64,000 nucleotides of DNA. Origin: Bacteroidales bacterium. Lineage in GTDB: Bacteria > Bacteroidota > Bacteroidia > Bacteroidales > UBA3824. Below are positions 26,493-35,395 of the stretch, piece after piece. Each line of letters opens with the position of its first letter. Position 1 is the first letter of the stretch. The stretch is from positions 1-64,000 of the forward strand of contig JAFXZT010000137.1 in the NCBI GenBank assembly GCA_017541145.1. The letters are read 5' to 3'. The notes under the pieces were generated by a model. It saw only the letters and a program-made list of their open reading frames with translations. It was not told the origin of the DNA and searched no databases. The position numbers and the translations under genes are program-made.

Positions 26493-28211
26493 TTAGTCTT
26501 CTTTGAACAAAAGTTTGTCTCCGGTGTGTTTTACAACTTCATCACACCATTCTTGACCGTAGCCATCGTTTCCAACTTTCGGAATACCAGCGCCTTGACC
26601 GTTATCAAGCACTTTGAGATTGTCGTCAGTAGGCTTGTTGTTGCCGTCCATAAATTTCATGAAAAGTTTTGTAAAAAGCTCTTTGCGAGATTTTACTAAA
26701 TCGGATGCGGTAGTGCAACTAAAATCTGTTAAATATTTAATTGCCTCAGCCTTAGACTTTTTCTCAACCGCTTTGTCGATTTGATCCACCTTGGCGATGA
26801 AATCATTTTCCTGCTGTTGCTGAATTTTTTCGATAATCGGATGCACCTTATTATAACGTGAATATGCGTAATTGGAAATCAAATTGTTGATCCAAAAAGA
26901 TGAATTATCCGACCATTCAATCATCGAACCGTTGCTCTCTGAATATTCCTCAGGAATGCGGGTAATTGACGAATAAAACGGCGCAAATACTGTATTTGCA
27001 GCATCATCGGTAGCAAACCAAAATACTCCGCCGTAATAATCAGGCAACCAATCTCTCATTTGCGAAACAAATACCCAACCTGTTTGCTGAGTAGCCGTAA
27101 CTCGCTCATTGAAATAGGTTTGGCCGTTGGATTTCCATGTTAAAGGGCGCATTCTGTAAGGACATTGAAACGGACCTGCACCGTAATCTTTCGCCATATC
27201 CAACTCAGTACCTTCCAAATGGTTGCGCATTTCATTCATAAGTCCGTGAGTAGTAACGAAATATTGAGGTTTAATCCAAAGCGGCATTCTGTTTTTTGGG
27301 AAATTATCTTTGGTTTGACAACCGCCGTCGTATGATTTGTTGCGTTTAATATCACCTTTTGCATATTCCCAATAAGCAGTGTTTTTGCCGAAACCGTTCG
27401 GATCTGCACTATTGAAAAATGCCCAAACTCTAATTTCACAAAAACGTGCACCTTCAAAATTTACAGGATTGTAAACGTCAGAAAAACTGAAATCTTTTAC
27501 TGAACCTTTGTACAAATCGTGTTTTATGGCGAACTCTACAACGTCATAAGAGTTGAATGTCTGAGCTTTAGAATCATCAAACTTGTTGACTTTCTGATAA
27601 TCGAAAGTTGTAATTCTCGCTTGATTGGCATGAGCACAGATATATCCGTCAGGAACTCTACGTGCTACCCAAACCATACCTTTCTCAAAATTACCTTTAC
27701 CGATTACTTCCATAATCCAAACTTCGTTTTTGTCAGCAATCGAGAAAGATTCGCCTTCGCTTGCATAACCGTAATTTTCAGCAAGTTCCGCCATAATTTT
27801 TATAGCTTCACGAGCGTTTTTTGAACGTTGCAAGGCAATATAAATCATACTACCGTAATCTATAATTGCGCCGTCCTGCTTTTGAAGTATTTCCAAACCG
27901 CCGTAAGTGGTTTCCGCAATTGTTACTTGATTTTCGTTCATATTGCCCACAACATTGTATGTATGAGCAGCTTCCGGAATTTGCCCCATAAATTTTCCGG
28001 TATCCCAATCATAAACATCCCGCATAGAACCGGCAGGATGATTAGCCGCAGGATAATAATAAAGGCAACCGTAAAGTGCATGAGAATCAGCTGCATACGA
28101 AATCAAATTTCCACAACCTCCGGAAACTGATTTTGTTACAAGAAAATTTGTACAAGCAATAGCCGAATCTACAGCCAGAGCAAGTGTCAAAACAGTAAAA
28201 AATTTTTTCAT
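26493..28211 (-). CDS. C69-family dipeptidase
   Basis: 572 residues. Signal peptide (1-19) is followed directly by C20 (IACTNFLVTK), the expected N-terminal nucleophile of an Ntn-type hydrolase after processing. GNMNENQVTIAETTYGG and WIMEVIGKG are family segments. The family cleaves dipeptides, typically with broad specificity; here it is exported and probably acts in the periplasm. Length fits the Bacteroidales members (about 550). It has a -7 promoter at 28236-28243 and a terminator, so it is a single-gene unit, and together with the M1, M13 and metzincin proteins it suggests a peptide-fermenting organism. Confidence 0.9.
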   Translation of the reverse strand: MKKFFTVLTLALAVDSAIACTNFLVTKSVSGGCGNLISYAADSHALYGCLYYYPAANHPAGSMRDVYDWDTGKFMGQIPEAAHTYNVVGNMNENQVTIAETTYGGLEILQKQDGAIIDYGSMIYIALQRSKNAREAIKIMAELAENYGYASEGESFSIADKNEVWIMEVIGKGNFEKGMVWVARRVPDGYICAHANQARITTFDYQKVNKFDDSKAQTFNSYDVVEFAIKHDLYKGSVKDFSFSDVYNPVNFEGARFCEIRVWAFFNSADPNGFGKNTAYWEYAKGDIKRNKSYDGGCQTKDNFPKNRMPLWIKPQYFVTTHGLMNEMRNHLEGTELDMAKDYGAGPFQCPYRMRPLTWKSNGQTYFNERVTATQQTGWVFVSQMRDWLPDYYGGVFWFATDDAANTVFAPFYSSITRIPEEYSESNGSMIEWSDNSSFWINNLISNYAYSRYNKVHPIIEKIQQQQENDFIAKVDQIDKAVEKKSKAEAIKYLTDFSCTTASDLVKSRKELFTKLFMKFMDGNNKPTDDNLKVLDNGQGAGIPKVGNDGYGQEWCDEVVKHTGDKLLFKED

Positions 28212-28235
28212 CGCTTATTTTGAATTAAGTTTGCG

Positions 28236-28243
28236 CAAAGTTA
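28236..28243 (-). promoter_or_regulatory. -7 element (TAACTTTG) for the C69 dipeptidase
   Basis: CAAAGTTA on the plus strand gives TAACTTTG on the minus strand, 24 bp before the ATG at 28211. Confidence 0.6.
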
Positions 28244-28331
28244 TACAAAAAATTATTTAAATGGTAAATTTCTGTATGTCAATTAAGTAAAAAACTGAAA
28301 AAATTAAAAAAAAATTTTTTTTCATTTTTTT

Positions 28332-28362
28332 TTTGGGGAAAAACAAAAAATTTGTAATTTTG
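28332..28362 (+). promoter_or_regulatory. Consensus promoter upstream of a 21-codon frame
   Basis: TTTG at 28332-28335, a 19-bp spacer, then TAATTTTG at 28355-28362. This is one of the best promoters in the window, but no full-length gene follows on this strand until 30639. It sits in the 430-bp gap between the C69 gene and the SirB1-like gene. Confidence 0.65.
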
Positions 28363-28428
28363 GAACGGTTTTGGAATAGTAATAATTGAAAAACTTTTAT
28401 TACTAACAATTAAATTTTATAAATAAAA

Positions 28429-28494
28429 ATGAGAAGACATTACGCAACATTTTTGTTTATTGCGATGGTGCTTTTAGGCATCGCAGTAAGCTAA
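28429..28494 (+). other. Possible 21-residue hydrophobic peptide or gene remnant
   Basis: An ATG with an A-rich leader opens a 21-codon frame (MRRHYATFLFIAMVLLGIAV plus Ser) that reads like a signal peptide or small membrane peptide. A single-base frame change near 28484 would extend it to about 43 residues ending at 28556. It lies 67 bp past a consensus promoter. It may be a small membrane protein, a remnant of a secreted-protein gene, or a chance frame on a non-coding transcript. The rest of the 28495-28641 stretch holds a weak hairpin (GAGTTC/GAACTC, 28555-28587) and a T tract at 28599-28605, and nothing else that I see. Confidence 0.35.
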
Positions 28495-28641
28495 TCGCCA
28501 ATGAGTTAACAGCGATAGAAAATGGTTTCGGAATTAAGATTTTTTCGGAACAATGAGTTCAAAAAGAAACGCTAAAAAATAGAACTCGATAAATAGACTT
28601 TTTTTGAGACTTGCAAGATTTACAGAAAAAGGAAAATGAAA

Positions 28642-29511
28642 TTAATCCCATTCGATGTCCTTATCCAAAGGATGGTCAAACAGATTGATTAGTTTCAATA
28701 CTTTATCAGCATCGTTTTTGCAATTATTCTCACGATACGATGTTTCGAGATGCGTAAGCAATCTTAAAATAAACGTTTCGTTGCTACAAGGCTGATAAAA
28801 TTGAGGCTGAGGTATAATTTCTTGCTGTTTCAAGAATCTGTCGATTTCTCCTTTCCCCAAAACAGTACCACTGTTGAAAGGATTGATGTAGAATGAAACA
28901 CCGTTCTTGGAATCAACGTAAGCAAGGATAAAATTTTTCGGTAAATTGACACCAAAGATCGGCAATCCGTGTCCTCGGGCAAATAGTAAATATACTAAAG
29001 CCAATGAGACAGGATTGCCGATTTTTGTATCCAGAACATTTGAAATAAAACAATAGTCAGGATTGTAGAATTTGTCTTCTAAAGCGGCTTTGAATTTTAT
29101 TTTAAAATAAAAGATGTAATTGAATATTTTTACACGTTCCAACGCTGAATAATTATCCAAATCATAACGAGGGAACTGTAACAAATTATCGTAAAATTTC
29201 TTTCTAAAATCCAATTCCGGCATGGAAAAATATCTGATACGCGATATTATCCACGAAATTTTGAACAAGTCGTCGGGCTTTTTTTTCCAATCTTCTATAT
29301 CAGTGACAAGTTCTTGAAATTCCAATTGAGGAACAATATCCTGAATTCGATTCTGCATCAAATCGTTGGCATACGGAGCGAACAAAGCACTCTCAAGCAA
29401 AGGAATCATTTTGGAACCTTGACTCAAAATTTTTTCCTCCACTATTTTATAAACTGTTCTGTCAGGATCGTCCAACAGTCTGATAACAGCATCGAGTTCT
29501 GATTGTTTCAT
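28642..29511 (-). CDS. SirB1-like transglutaminase-fold protein
   Basis: 289 residues, cytoplasmic. An N-terminal helical region (HEAT-like, 1-120) precedes the Transglut_core2/SirB1 segment with YNPDYCFISNVLDTKIGNPVSLALVYLLFARG, HGLPIFGVNLPKNFILAY. The biochemical role of this family is not established; despite the fold, peptidase activity is not demonstrated. It lies 12 bp behind the nucleoside phosphorylase gene and is probably cotranscribed, an association that may be only positional. Confidence 0.75.
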   Translation of the reverse strand: MKQSELDAVIRLLDDPDRTVYKIVEEKILSQGSKMIPLLESALFAPYANDLMQNRIQDIVPQLEFQELVTDIEDWKKKPDDLFKISWIISRIRYFSMPELDFRKKFYDNLLQFPRYDLDNYSALERVKIFNYIFYFKIKFKAALEDKFYNPDYCFISNVLDTKIGNPVSLALVYLLFARGHGLPIFGVNLPKNFILAYVDSKNGVSFYINPFNSGTVLGKGEIDRFLKQQEIIPQPQFYQPCSNETFILRLLTHLETSYRENNCKNDADKVLKLINLFDHPLDKDIEWD

Positions 29512-29523
29512 ATTGTGTTACAA

Positions 29524-30393
29524 TTACTTAGTTAAAATATCCACGATATCAGCAGTGAGATTCGGCATAGCGTTTCTGTAATCTTTTGCAAATTCGTGAC
29601 AACGTCTGTTAGCAATTACGAGGCAAACTGTTACGGTATTATGTCCCAAAAGACGACCTAAACCGTTGATTGCCGATGATTCCATTTCGTAATTATTGAT
29701 TTTCAAACCTTTGTATTCAAAAGTTTCGATTTTTTGATTGATATCAGCATCCACAATATCAAGTCTTACAACACGACCTTGCGGACCGTAAAAACCGGGA
29801 GCTGAAAGTGTAATACCTTTGCGATATTTGCTTAATTTTTCGAGCAATACCGGTGATGATTCTACAAAATAAGGATGCGCCAAAAGCGGACTGCGTTGTG
29901 TATGCTCTTGAAATTTCTTTTCTAACTCCAAGTCAGACACTTTGTTGCGGTCTTTGTAGAAATTCAGCAAACCGTCAAGTCCGCCTGCAATTGCTGTTAC
30001 TACCGGAGTTCCTACAGGGATGTCGGCTTGTACAGAACCGCATGTTCCGATACGAACAAGATTAAGTGTTCGATGTTCGGTTTTAGGCAAACGAGTTTTG
30101 AGATCGATATTTGCCAGAGCGTCAAGTTCTGTAACTACAATATCAATATTATCGGTACCTATACCGGTGGAAATCACTGATATACGTTTACCATTTTTTG
30201 TACCGGTAATTGTTTTGAATTCTCGGTTTTGAATAGTAAAATCAATAGTATCAAAGTTTTTTGCTACTACATCGGTTCTGTTTTGATCGCCTACCAAAAT
30301 GATATTATCAGCGATGTCTTCCGGGTTGAGGTGAAGGTGAAATATTGTACCGTCACCATTGAGTATCAATTCTGAATCTTCTATCGGTTTCAT
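29524..30393 (-). CDS. Nucleoside phosphorylase (uridine phosphorylase type)
   Basis: 289 residues. NP-I family motifs: ILVGDQNRTDVVA (phosphate-binding start), STGIGTDNIDIVVTEL, LVRIGTCGSVQADIPVGTPVV, and NYEMESSAINGLG (ribose-binding Met-Glu). Members split nucleosides with phosphate into base and ribose-1-phosphate; the overall pattern fits uridine phosphorylase better than purine phosphorylases, but substrate is inferred. It is the first gene of a two-gene unit with the SirB1-like gene and has a -7 promoter at 30435-30442. Confidence 0.85.
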   Translation of the reverse strand: MKPIEDSELILNGDGTIFHLHLNPEDIADNIILVGDQNRTDVVAKNFDTIDFTIQNREFKTITGTKNGKRISVISTGIGTDNIDIVVTELDALANIDLKTRLPKTEHRTLNLVRIGTCGSVQADIPVGTPVVTAIAGGLDGLLNFYKDRNKVSDLELEKKFQEHTQRSPLLAHPYFVESSPVLLEKLSKYRKGITLSAPGFYGPQGRVVRLDIVDADINQKIETFEYKGLKINNYEMESSAINGLGRLLGHNTVTVCLVIANRRCHEFAKDYRNAMPNLTADIVDILTK

Positions 30394-30434
30394 AATGTTT
30401 TTTTTAATTAAATAGTGTTAGACTAAATTAATTT

Positions 30435-30442
30435 CAAAGTTA
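30435..30442 (-). promoter_or_regulatory. -7 element (TAACTTTG) for the nucleoside phosphorylase
   Basis: CAAAGTTA on the plus strand gives TAACTTTG on the minus strand, 41 bp before the start. CTTG lies about 21 bp further upstream. Confidence 0.6.
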
Positions 30443-30514
30443 ATGATTTTTTTCTTAAAAATACAAGAAAAACGTAAAAAAATTGAAGCATTATTATTAT
30501 AAGGAGTGTTGAGC

Positions 30515-30538
30515 TACGGGATTTACGTAAATCTCGTA
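30515..30538. promoter_or_regulatory. 24-bp palindrome upstream of gdhA, candidate operator
   Basis: Positions 30515-30538 form a near-perfect dyad with core GATTTACGTAAATC and outer TACG/CGTA arms; the only non-Watson-Crick pair is G519/T534 (30519 and 30534). It is about 40 bp upstream of the gdhA -7 element (30578-30585, TAGTTTTG). A dyad without a loop suits a dimeric DNA-binding regulator better than a terminator. Confidence 0.5.
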
Positions 30539-30577
30539 AATAATGAAAATAAATTAGGTTGGTAATGAAATAATATA

Positions 30578-30585
30578 TAGTTTTG
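30578..30585 (+). promoter_or_regulatory. -7 element (TAGTTTTG) for gdhA
   Basis: TAGTTTTG matches TAnnTTTG and lies 53 bp upstream of the ATG. A TTGG about 17 bp before it is a weak -33. Confidence 0.6.
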
Positions 30586-30608
30586 CAGTGTAAAAAAATA
30601 CAGAATAA

Positions 30609-31994
<1,386 letters not shown>

Positions 31995-32038
31995 TAAGAC
32001 AAAAACAAAAAACATAATACATAAGCAATAATAATTGG

Positions 32039-32075
32039 GAGACTGTCAAATTAATTTTTGGCAGTCTCTTTTTTT
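32039..32075 (+). terminator. gdhA terminator
   Basis: GAGACTGTCAAA (32039-32050) pairs with TTTGGCAGTCTC (32057-32068) with one G-T pair and a 6-nt loop, followed by seven T. It also overlaps the upstream part of the next promoter. Confidence 0.85.
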
Positions 32076-32080
32076 ATTTT

Positions 32081-32088
32081 TAAGTTTG
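32081..32088 (+). promoter_or_regulatory. -7 element (TAAGTTTG) directly before a start codon
   Basis: TAAGTTTG lies with its last base 6 nt upstream of the ATG at 32094; TTTG at 32057-32060 (in the gdhA terminator arm) sits 20 bp upstream as a -33. Transcription would begin at or close to the ATG, so the message may be leaderless. Confidence 0.45.
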
Positions 32089-32093
32089 GCATC

Positions 32094-32483
32094 ATGAAAA
32101 AATTATTGTTTTGCTTGTTTACACTGATTTTTCCGGAATTGGGATTTGCTCAAAGTCCTGACTTCAAACTTGTGAATATCAAGTATTACCAAAATGCAGG
32201 TTGCAGTTCTGAGAATTCGATTTTAGTAAAAATATGTTTCAATACTAATTATACAAAAATCAGCACGCTACAGATGGTAGTTACATCAGAGAATTCTACA
32301 ACTTATACTACTCAGGTGAAAGATTTTGATATCGACGGAAGTATTTTCTATACGTTTTGTTCAAAAATCGGAGAAACCACCAATTTTGAAATTTATTTCC
32401 GAAATCAAAAAGGTGTCAAGAGCGATACTTTTGGAATTTCTGCAACTCCGGAAAGTTTCAATATCGAAAAAAAGGAGAACTGA
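32094..32483 (+). CDS. Small secreted protein, unknown
   Basis: 129 residues from the ATG at 32094; an upstream TTG frame at 32058 would sit in the terminator stem and is rejected. Signal peptide MKKLLFCLFTLIFPELGFAQ, then a mature beta-rich domain with three Cys (AGCSSEN, VKICFN, YTFCSK), which may form a disulfide. It resembles a short Ig-like or FN3-like domain by alternation of strands, but no family is recognised. It is a single gene between gdhA and the DUF4924 gene. Confidence 0.6.
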   Translation: MKKLLFCLFTLIFPELGFAQSPDFKLVNIKYYQNAGCSSENSILVKICFNTNYTKISTLQMVVTSENSTTYTTQVKDFDIDGSIFYTFCSKIGETTNFEIYFRNQKGVKSDTFGISATPESFNIEKKEN

Positions 32484-32588
32484 AATTTCTAAAAAATGTC
32501 ACAAAAAATTAGATATTTTTAAGTATCAACAATTAGAAAAAATCTCTAAATTTACAGTCTGAATTTTTTAAGAAAATATTTTATTAAT

Positions 32589-33131
32589 ATGCTGATAGCC
32601 AGACAGAAGAAGAAAGAAAATATCGCTGAATACGTGATTTACATGTTTCAAATAGAAGACATGATGCGAGCTTGCAAAATGGATGTTGAAACTGTAAAGA
32701 AAAATATTGTCAGCCAATATTCTCAACCCGAAGACGTGATGAACGAAATCAACTATTGGTACGAGAATATTATTGCACTGATGAAAAACGAAAAAATCGA
32801 ACAAAAAGGGCATCTTCTTGAGGTAACAAATGTAATTGCCGACCTCAACGATTTGCATCTCAGATTGCTTCGTTCGCCGCTACATCCCGACTACAAAATA
32901 GCGTATCAGGAAGCTGCTCCCGTAATTGGTCAAAGTATCGCAAAAACCCAAATGGAAGGCGCATCGGAAATTGCTGTTTGTTTTGAAATGCTTTACATGA
33001 TTTTGTTACTGAAACTTCAGCACAAGGAAATCTCGAAGGATACAATTTACGGAATGGAAAAAATCAGTAAACTTCTCGCTATTTTGAGCGAAAAATACAA
33101 GAAATACGACAACGATGAAATTGATTTTTAA
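32589..33131 (+). CDS. DUF4924 family protein
   Basis: 180 residues, all-helical and cytoplasmic. The start MLIARQKKKENIAEYVIYMF and QIEDMMRAC match what I remember of the Bacteroidota-restricted DUF4924 family. Function is unknown in the family. It has a shared bidirectional terminator with smpB on the opposite strand. No promoter was identified, so it could be read from the small gene upstream. Confidence 0.75.
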   Translation: MLIARQKKKENIAEYVIYMFQIEDMMRACKMDVETVKKNIVSQYSQPEDVMNEINYWYENIIALMKNEKIEQKGHLLEVTNVIADLNDLHLRLLRSPLHPDYKIAYQEAAPVIGQSIAKTQMEGASEIAVCFEMLYMILLLKLQHKEISKDTIYGMEKISKLLAILSEKYKKYDNDEIDF

Positions 33132-33157
33132 ATCAAAATCTCAAAAATAAATACAAA

Positions 33158-33191
33158 AAAAAACGCAACTTTGCTAAAAGTTGCGTTTTTT
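33158..33191. terminator. Bidirectional terminator with the smpB stop in its loop
   Basis: A 15-bp stem (33158-33172 with 33177-33191) has a 4-nt loop GCTA and A/T runs on both sides. The smpB stop codon occupies the loop, so one arm encodes the final basic residues (KKRNF) of SmpB. Confidence 0.85.
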
Positions 33192-33623
33192 AATTCTATC
33201 AAGTTCGCGTTTGCTGTCGCGATCTTTTATATCCTGACGTTTATCTGCCATTTTCTTACCGCGGCAAAGCGCAATTTCCAATTTTGCATAACCCTTGTCG
33301 GTTATAAACATCCTGATCGGAATTATCGTAAGTCCCACATTTTGAACCTTTTTTTCAAGTTTATTGAGTTCTTTACGAGTCAACAAAAGTTTTCTTTCGC
33401 GTCTCGGATCATGATTTACATAACCGCCGTGAGAATATTCGCCGATAAACATCCTGACATACAATTCATGCTTATCGAACGTGCAAAAAGAATCCACCAA
33501 ACCGGCTTTTCCGTCCCTAATGGATTTAATTTCTGTGCCCAAAAGTTGAATGCCGGCTATATATTTTTCCAAGAATTCGTATTGAAACGATGCTTTCTTG
33601 TTTTTTACATTAATTTCTGCCAT
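33174..33623 (-). CDS. smpB: SsrA-binding protein SmpB
   Basis: 149 residues starting MAEINVKNKKASFQYEFLE. Family motifs: YEFLEKYIAGIQLLGTEIKSIRDGKAGLVDSFC, NHDPRRERKLLLTRKE, and a basic C-terminal tail (KRELDRIKKRNF) that mimics an mRNA in the ribosome A site. With tmRNA it rescues stalled ribosomes. The start at 33623 removes 23 unrelated residues from a longer reading that would run into recN. It lies 43 bp behind recN and is probably cotranscribed. The ssrA gene is not in this window. Confidence 0.95.
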   Translation of the reverse strand: MAEINVKNKKASFQYEFLEKYIAGIQLLGTEIKSIRDGKAGLVDSFCTFDKHELYVRMFIGEYSHGGYVNHDPRRERKLLLTRKELNKLEKKVQNVGLTIIPIRMFITDKGYAKLEIALCRGKKMADKRQDIKDRDSKRELDRIKKRNF

Positions 33624-33666
33624 AATGATAAAAAATGTCTGTAGTAAAAAAAATTTTTTTAATTCA

Positions 33667-35325
33667 TTAAACGCCCAAAAGTTCGCGGGCATTTTGCAAT
33701 GCTGCGTCCGAAATTTTTTCGCCCGAAAGCATTCCGGCTATTTCTTTTACACGTTCATCAATTGTAAGTTGCTTAATATCAGAACGAACCGACTCGTTTT
33801 CTTCGTGTTTGTAAACTTTGAAATGATGGTCGCCTTTGCAAGCTACTTGCGGCAAGTGTGTGATACAAATTACTTGCATGTATTCTGAAATCCGCTTGAA
33901 CATCGCACCGGTTTTTCCAGCAACGTCTCCCGAAATTCCGGTATCAATTTCATCAAAAATTATAGTCGGAAGTTTTGTTGAACGCGACAAAATATACTTC
34001 AAACAAAGCATCAATCGCGATAATTCACCGCCGGAAGCTGTCTTTGACAAATCGGACATCGGAACATTTTTGTTGGCTGAAAACATAAATTTCACGCTGT
34101 CGCAACCGTTCGGAAGAAAATCTTTTGTAACACTAAACTGTACATCAAAACATGATTCGTGAATTGCCAAAGATTCAAGCAAGGTCGCAATTTCTGATTT
34201 CAAACCTTCCACAGCGTTTTTACGACTTGCAGTAAGCGAATCTGCAATCGCGGACAACTCGGTTTTCAATCCCGCCAATTGCTTTTTCAAATCGTCGGTT
34301 TGAACATCAAAATTATCAATCAAATTAAGCTTTTTCTGCAAATCGCCATGAATCTTAATCAACTCGTCCGAAGTTTTTACATCAAACTTCTTTTCAAGGT
34401 TATAAATCAATGAAAGTCGCTGATTTACAGTTTCTAAACGTTCAGGAGAATATTCTGTATTCTCGTCAATATCTTGTAAATCATGACTTATATCATTGAG
34501 TTCGATGTAAGATTCTTCAAGACGTTTTGCAAGTTCAGCCGCCTTGGGATAATAGCTCGAAATTTTCTGAAGCGACTGTGTTGCAATCTTCATTTTTTGT
34601 AAAACTGTATCTTCTTCAGCACTTACAAGTTCGTTGCAAGCCGTAGAAATCGACCTCTTGATATCTTCGTTATGTGACAGAATATCAAGCTCATCCTCCA
34701 ATTCTTGCTGCTCGTTTTCCTGAAGTTTTGCCTTATCAAGTTCGTCGAATCTGAAATGCAAATATTCTGCTTCTTTAGCAGATTCTTTTGCAACTTTTTC
34801 AAGTTTATCAAGCTCGGTCTTTACCTTTTGATATTCGTGGTAAACTCCGGAATATTTTTCCAACAAACCTGAATTTTTTGCAAAAGCATCCACCAAACCG
34901 ATTTGAAATGACTCCTCGCCTATTTCAAGATTCTGATGTTGCGAATGAATATCGAGCAAAAGCGAACCTAAATCCTTGAGAGTATTGATGTTAACAGGTG
35001 TATCGTTGATAAACGCACGAGACTTTCCCGAATCGTTTACTTCACGACGAATCTGTGTAATATCCTCATAATCAAGGTCGTTTTCATCAAAAAATGTCTT
35101 AAAATTATAATTACGAATATCAAATTCCGCTTCTACAACAGTTTTTTTCTCACCTTGTTTTATAACCGACGAATCAGCCCTCGAACCCAAAACCAACGCC
35201 AATGCACCCATCAAAATGGATTTTCCCGCGCCGGTTTCGCCAGTGATGATGGTCAAACCGTTTTCAAAATTGATTTCTGTTTCCGAAATCAAAGCATAAT
35301 TTGAAATTTTTAGACGTAATAGCAT
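33667..35325 (-). CDS. recN: DNA repair protein RecN
   Basis: 552 residues, SMC-like: Walker A GETGAGKSILMGAL near residue 30, long coiled coils in the middle (about 150-360), a signature TASGGELSRLMLCLK and Walker B IIFDEIDTGISGD. RecN acts on double-strand break ends to promote recombinational repair. It has its own -7 promoter at 35358-35365, although it also belongs to the conserved bamD-omega-coaBC-DUF4835-recN neighbourhood of the phylum. Confidence 0.95.
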   Translation of the reverse strand: MLLRLKISNYALISETEINFENGLTIITGETGAGKSILMGALALVLGSRADSSVIKQGEKKTVVEAEFDIRNYNFKTFFDENDLDYEDITQIRREVNDSGKSRAFINDTPVNINTLKDLGSLLLDIHSQHQNLEIGEESFQIGLVDAFAKNSGLLEKYSGVYHEYQKVKTELDKLEKVAKESAKEAEYLHFRFDELDKAKLQENEQQELEDELDILSHNEDIKRSISTACNELVSAEEDTVLQKMKIATQSLQKISSYYPKAAELAKRLEESYIELNDISHDLQDIDENTEYSPERLETVNQRLSLIYNLEKKFDVKTSDELIKIHGDLQKKLNLIDNFDVQTDDLKKQLAGLKTELSAIADSLTASRKNAVEGLKSEIATLLESLAIHESCFDVQFSVTKDFLPNGCDSVKFMFSANKNVPMSDLSKTASGGELSRLMLCLKYILSRSTKLPTIIFDEIDTGISGDVAGKTGAMFKRISEYMQVICITHLPQVACKGDHHFKVYKHEENESVRSDIKQLTIDERVKEIAGMLSGEKISDAALQNARELLGV

Positions 35326-35357
35326 TTTTATCTACTTAATTGTAATCTTCCGAGTCG

Positions 35358-35365
35358 CAAAGATA
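35358..35365 (-). promoter_or_regulatory. -7 element (TATCTTTG) for recN
   Basis: CAAAGATA on the plus strand reads TATCTTTG on the minus strand, 32 bp before the recN start, with CAAA (TTTG on the minus strand) at 35386-35389, a 20-bp spacer. Confidence 0.7.
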
Positions 35366-35395
35366 ATGATTTTTCCTATCGCAACAAAATTTTTA

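Noticed and set aside
32058..32093. TTG start for the small secreted protein
   Set aside because: It lies in the stem of the gdhA terminator, and the signal peptide begins naturally at the ATG at 32094.
33624..33692. N-terminal extension of SmpB
   Set aside because: SmpB family proteins begin near MAEINVKNKKA, and the extension would run into the end of recN.
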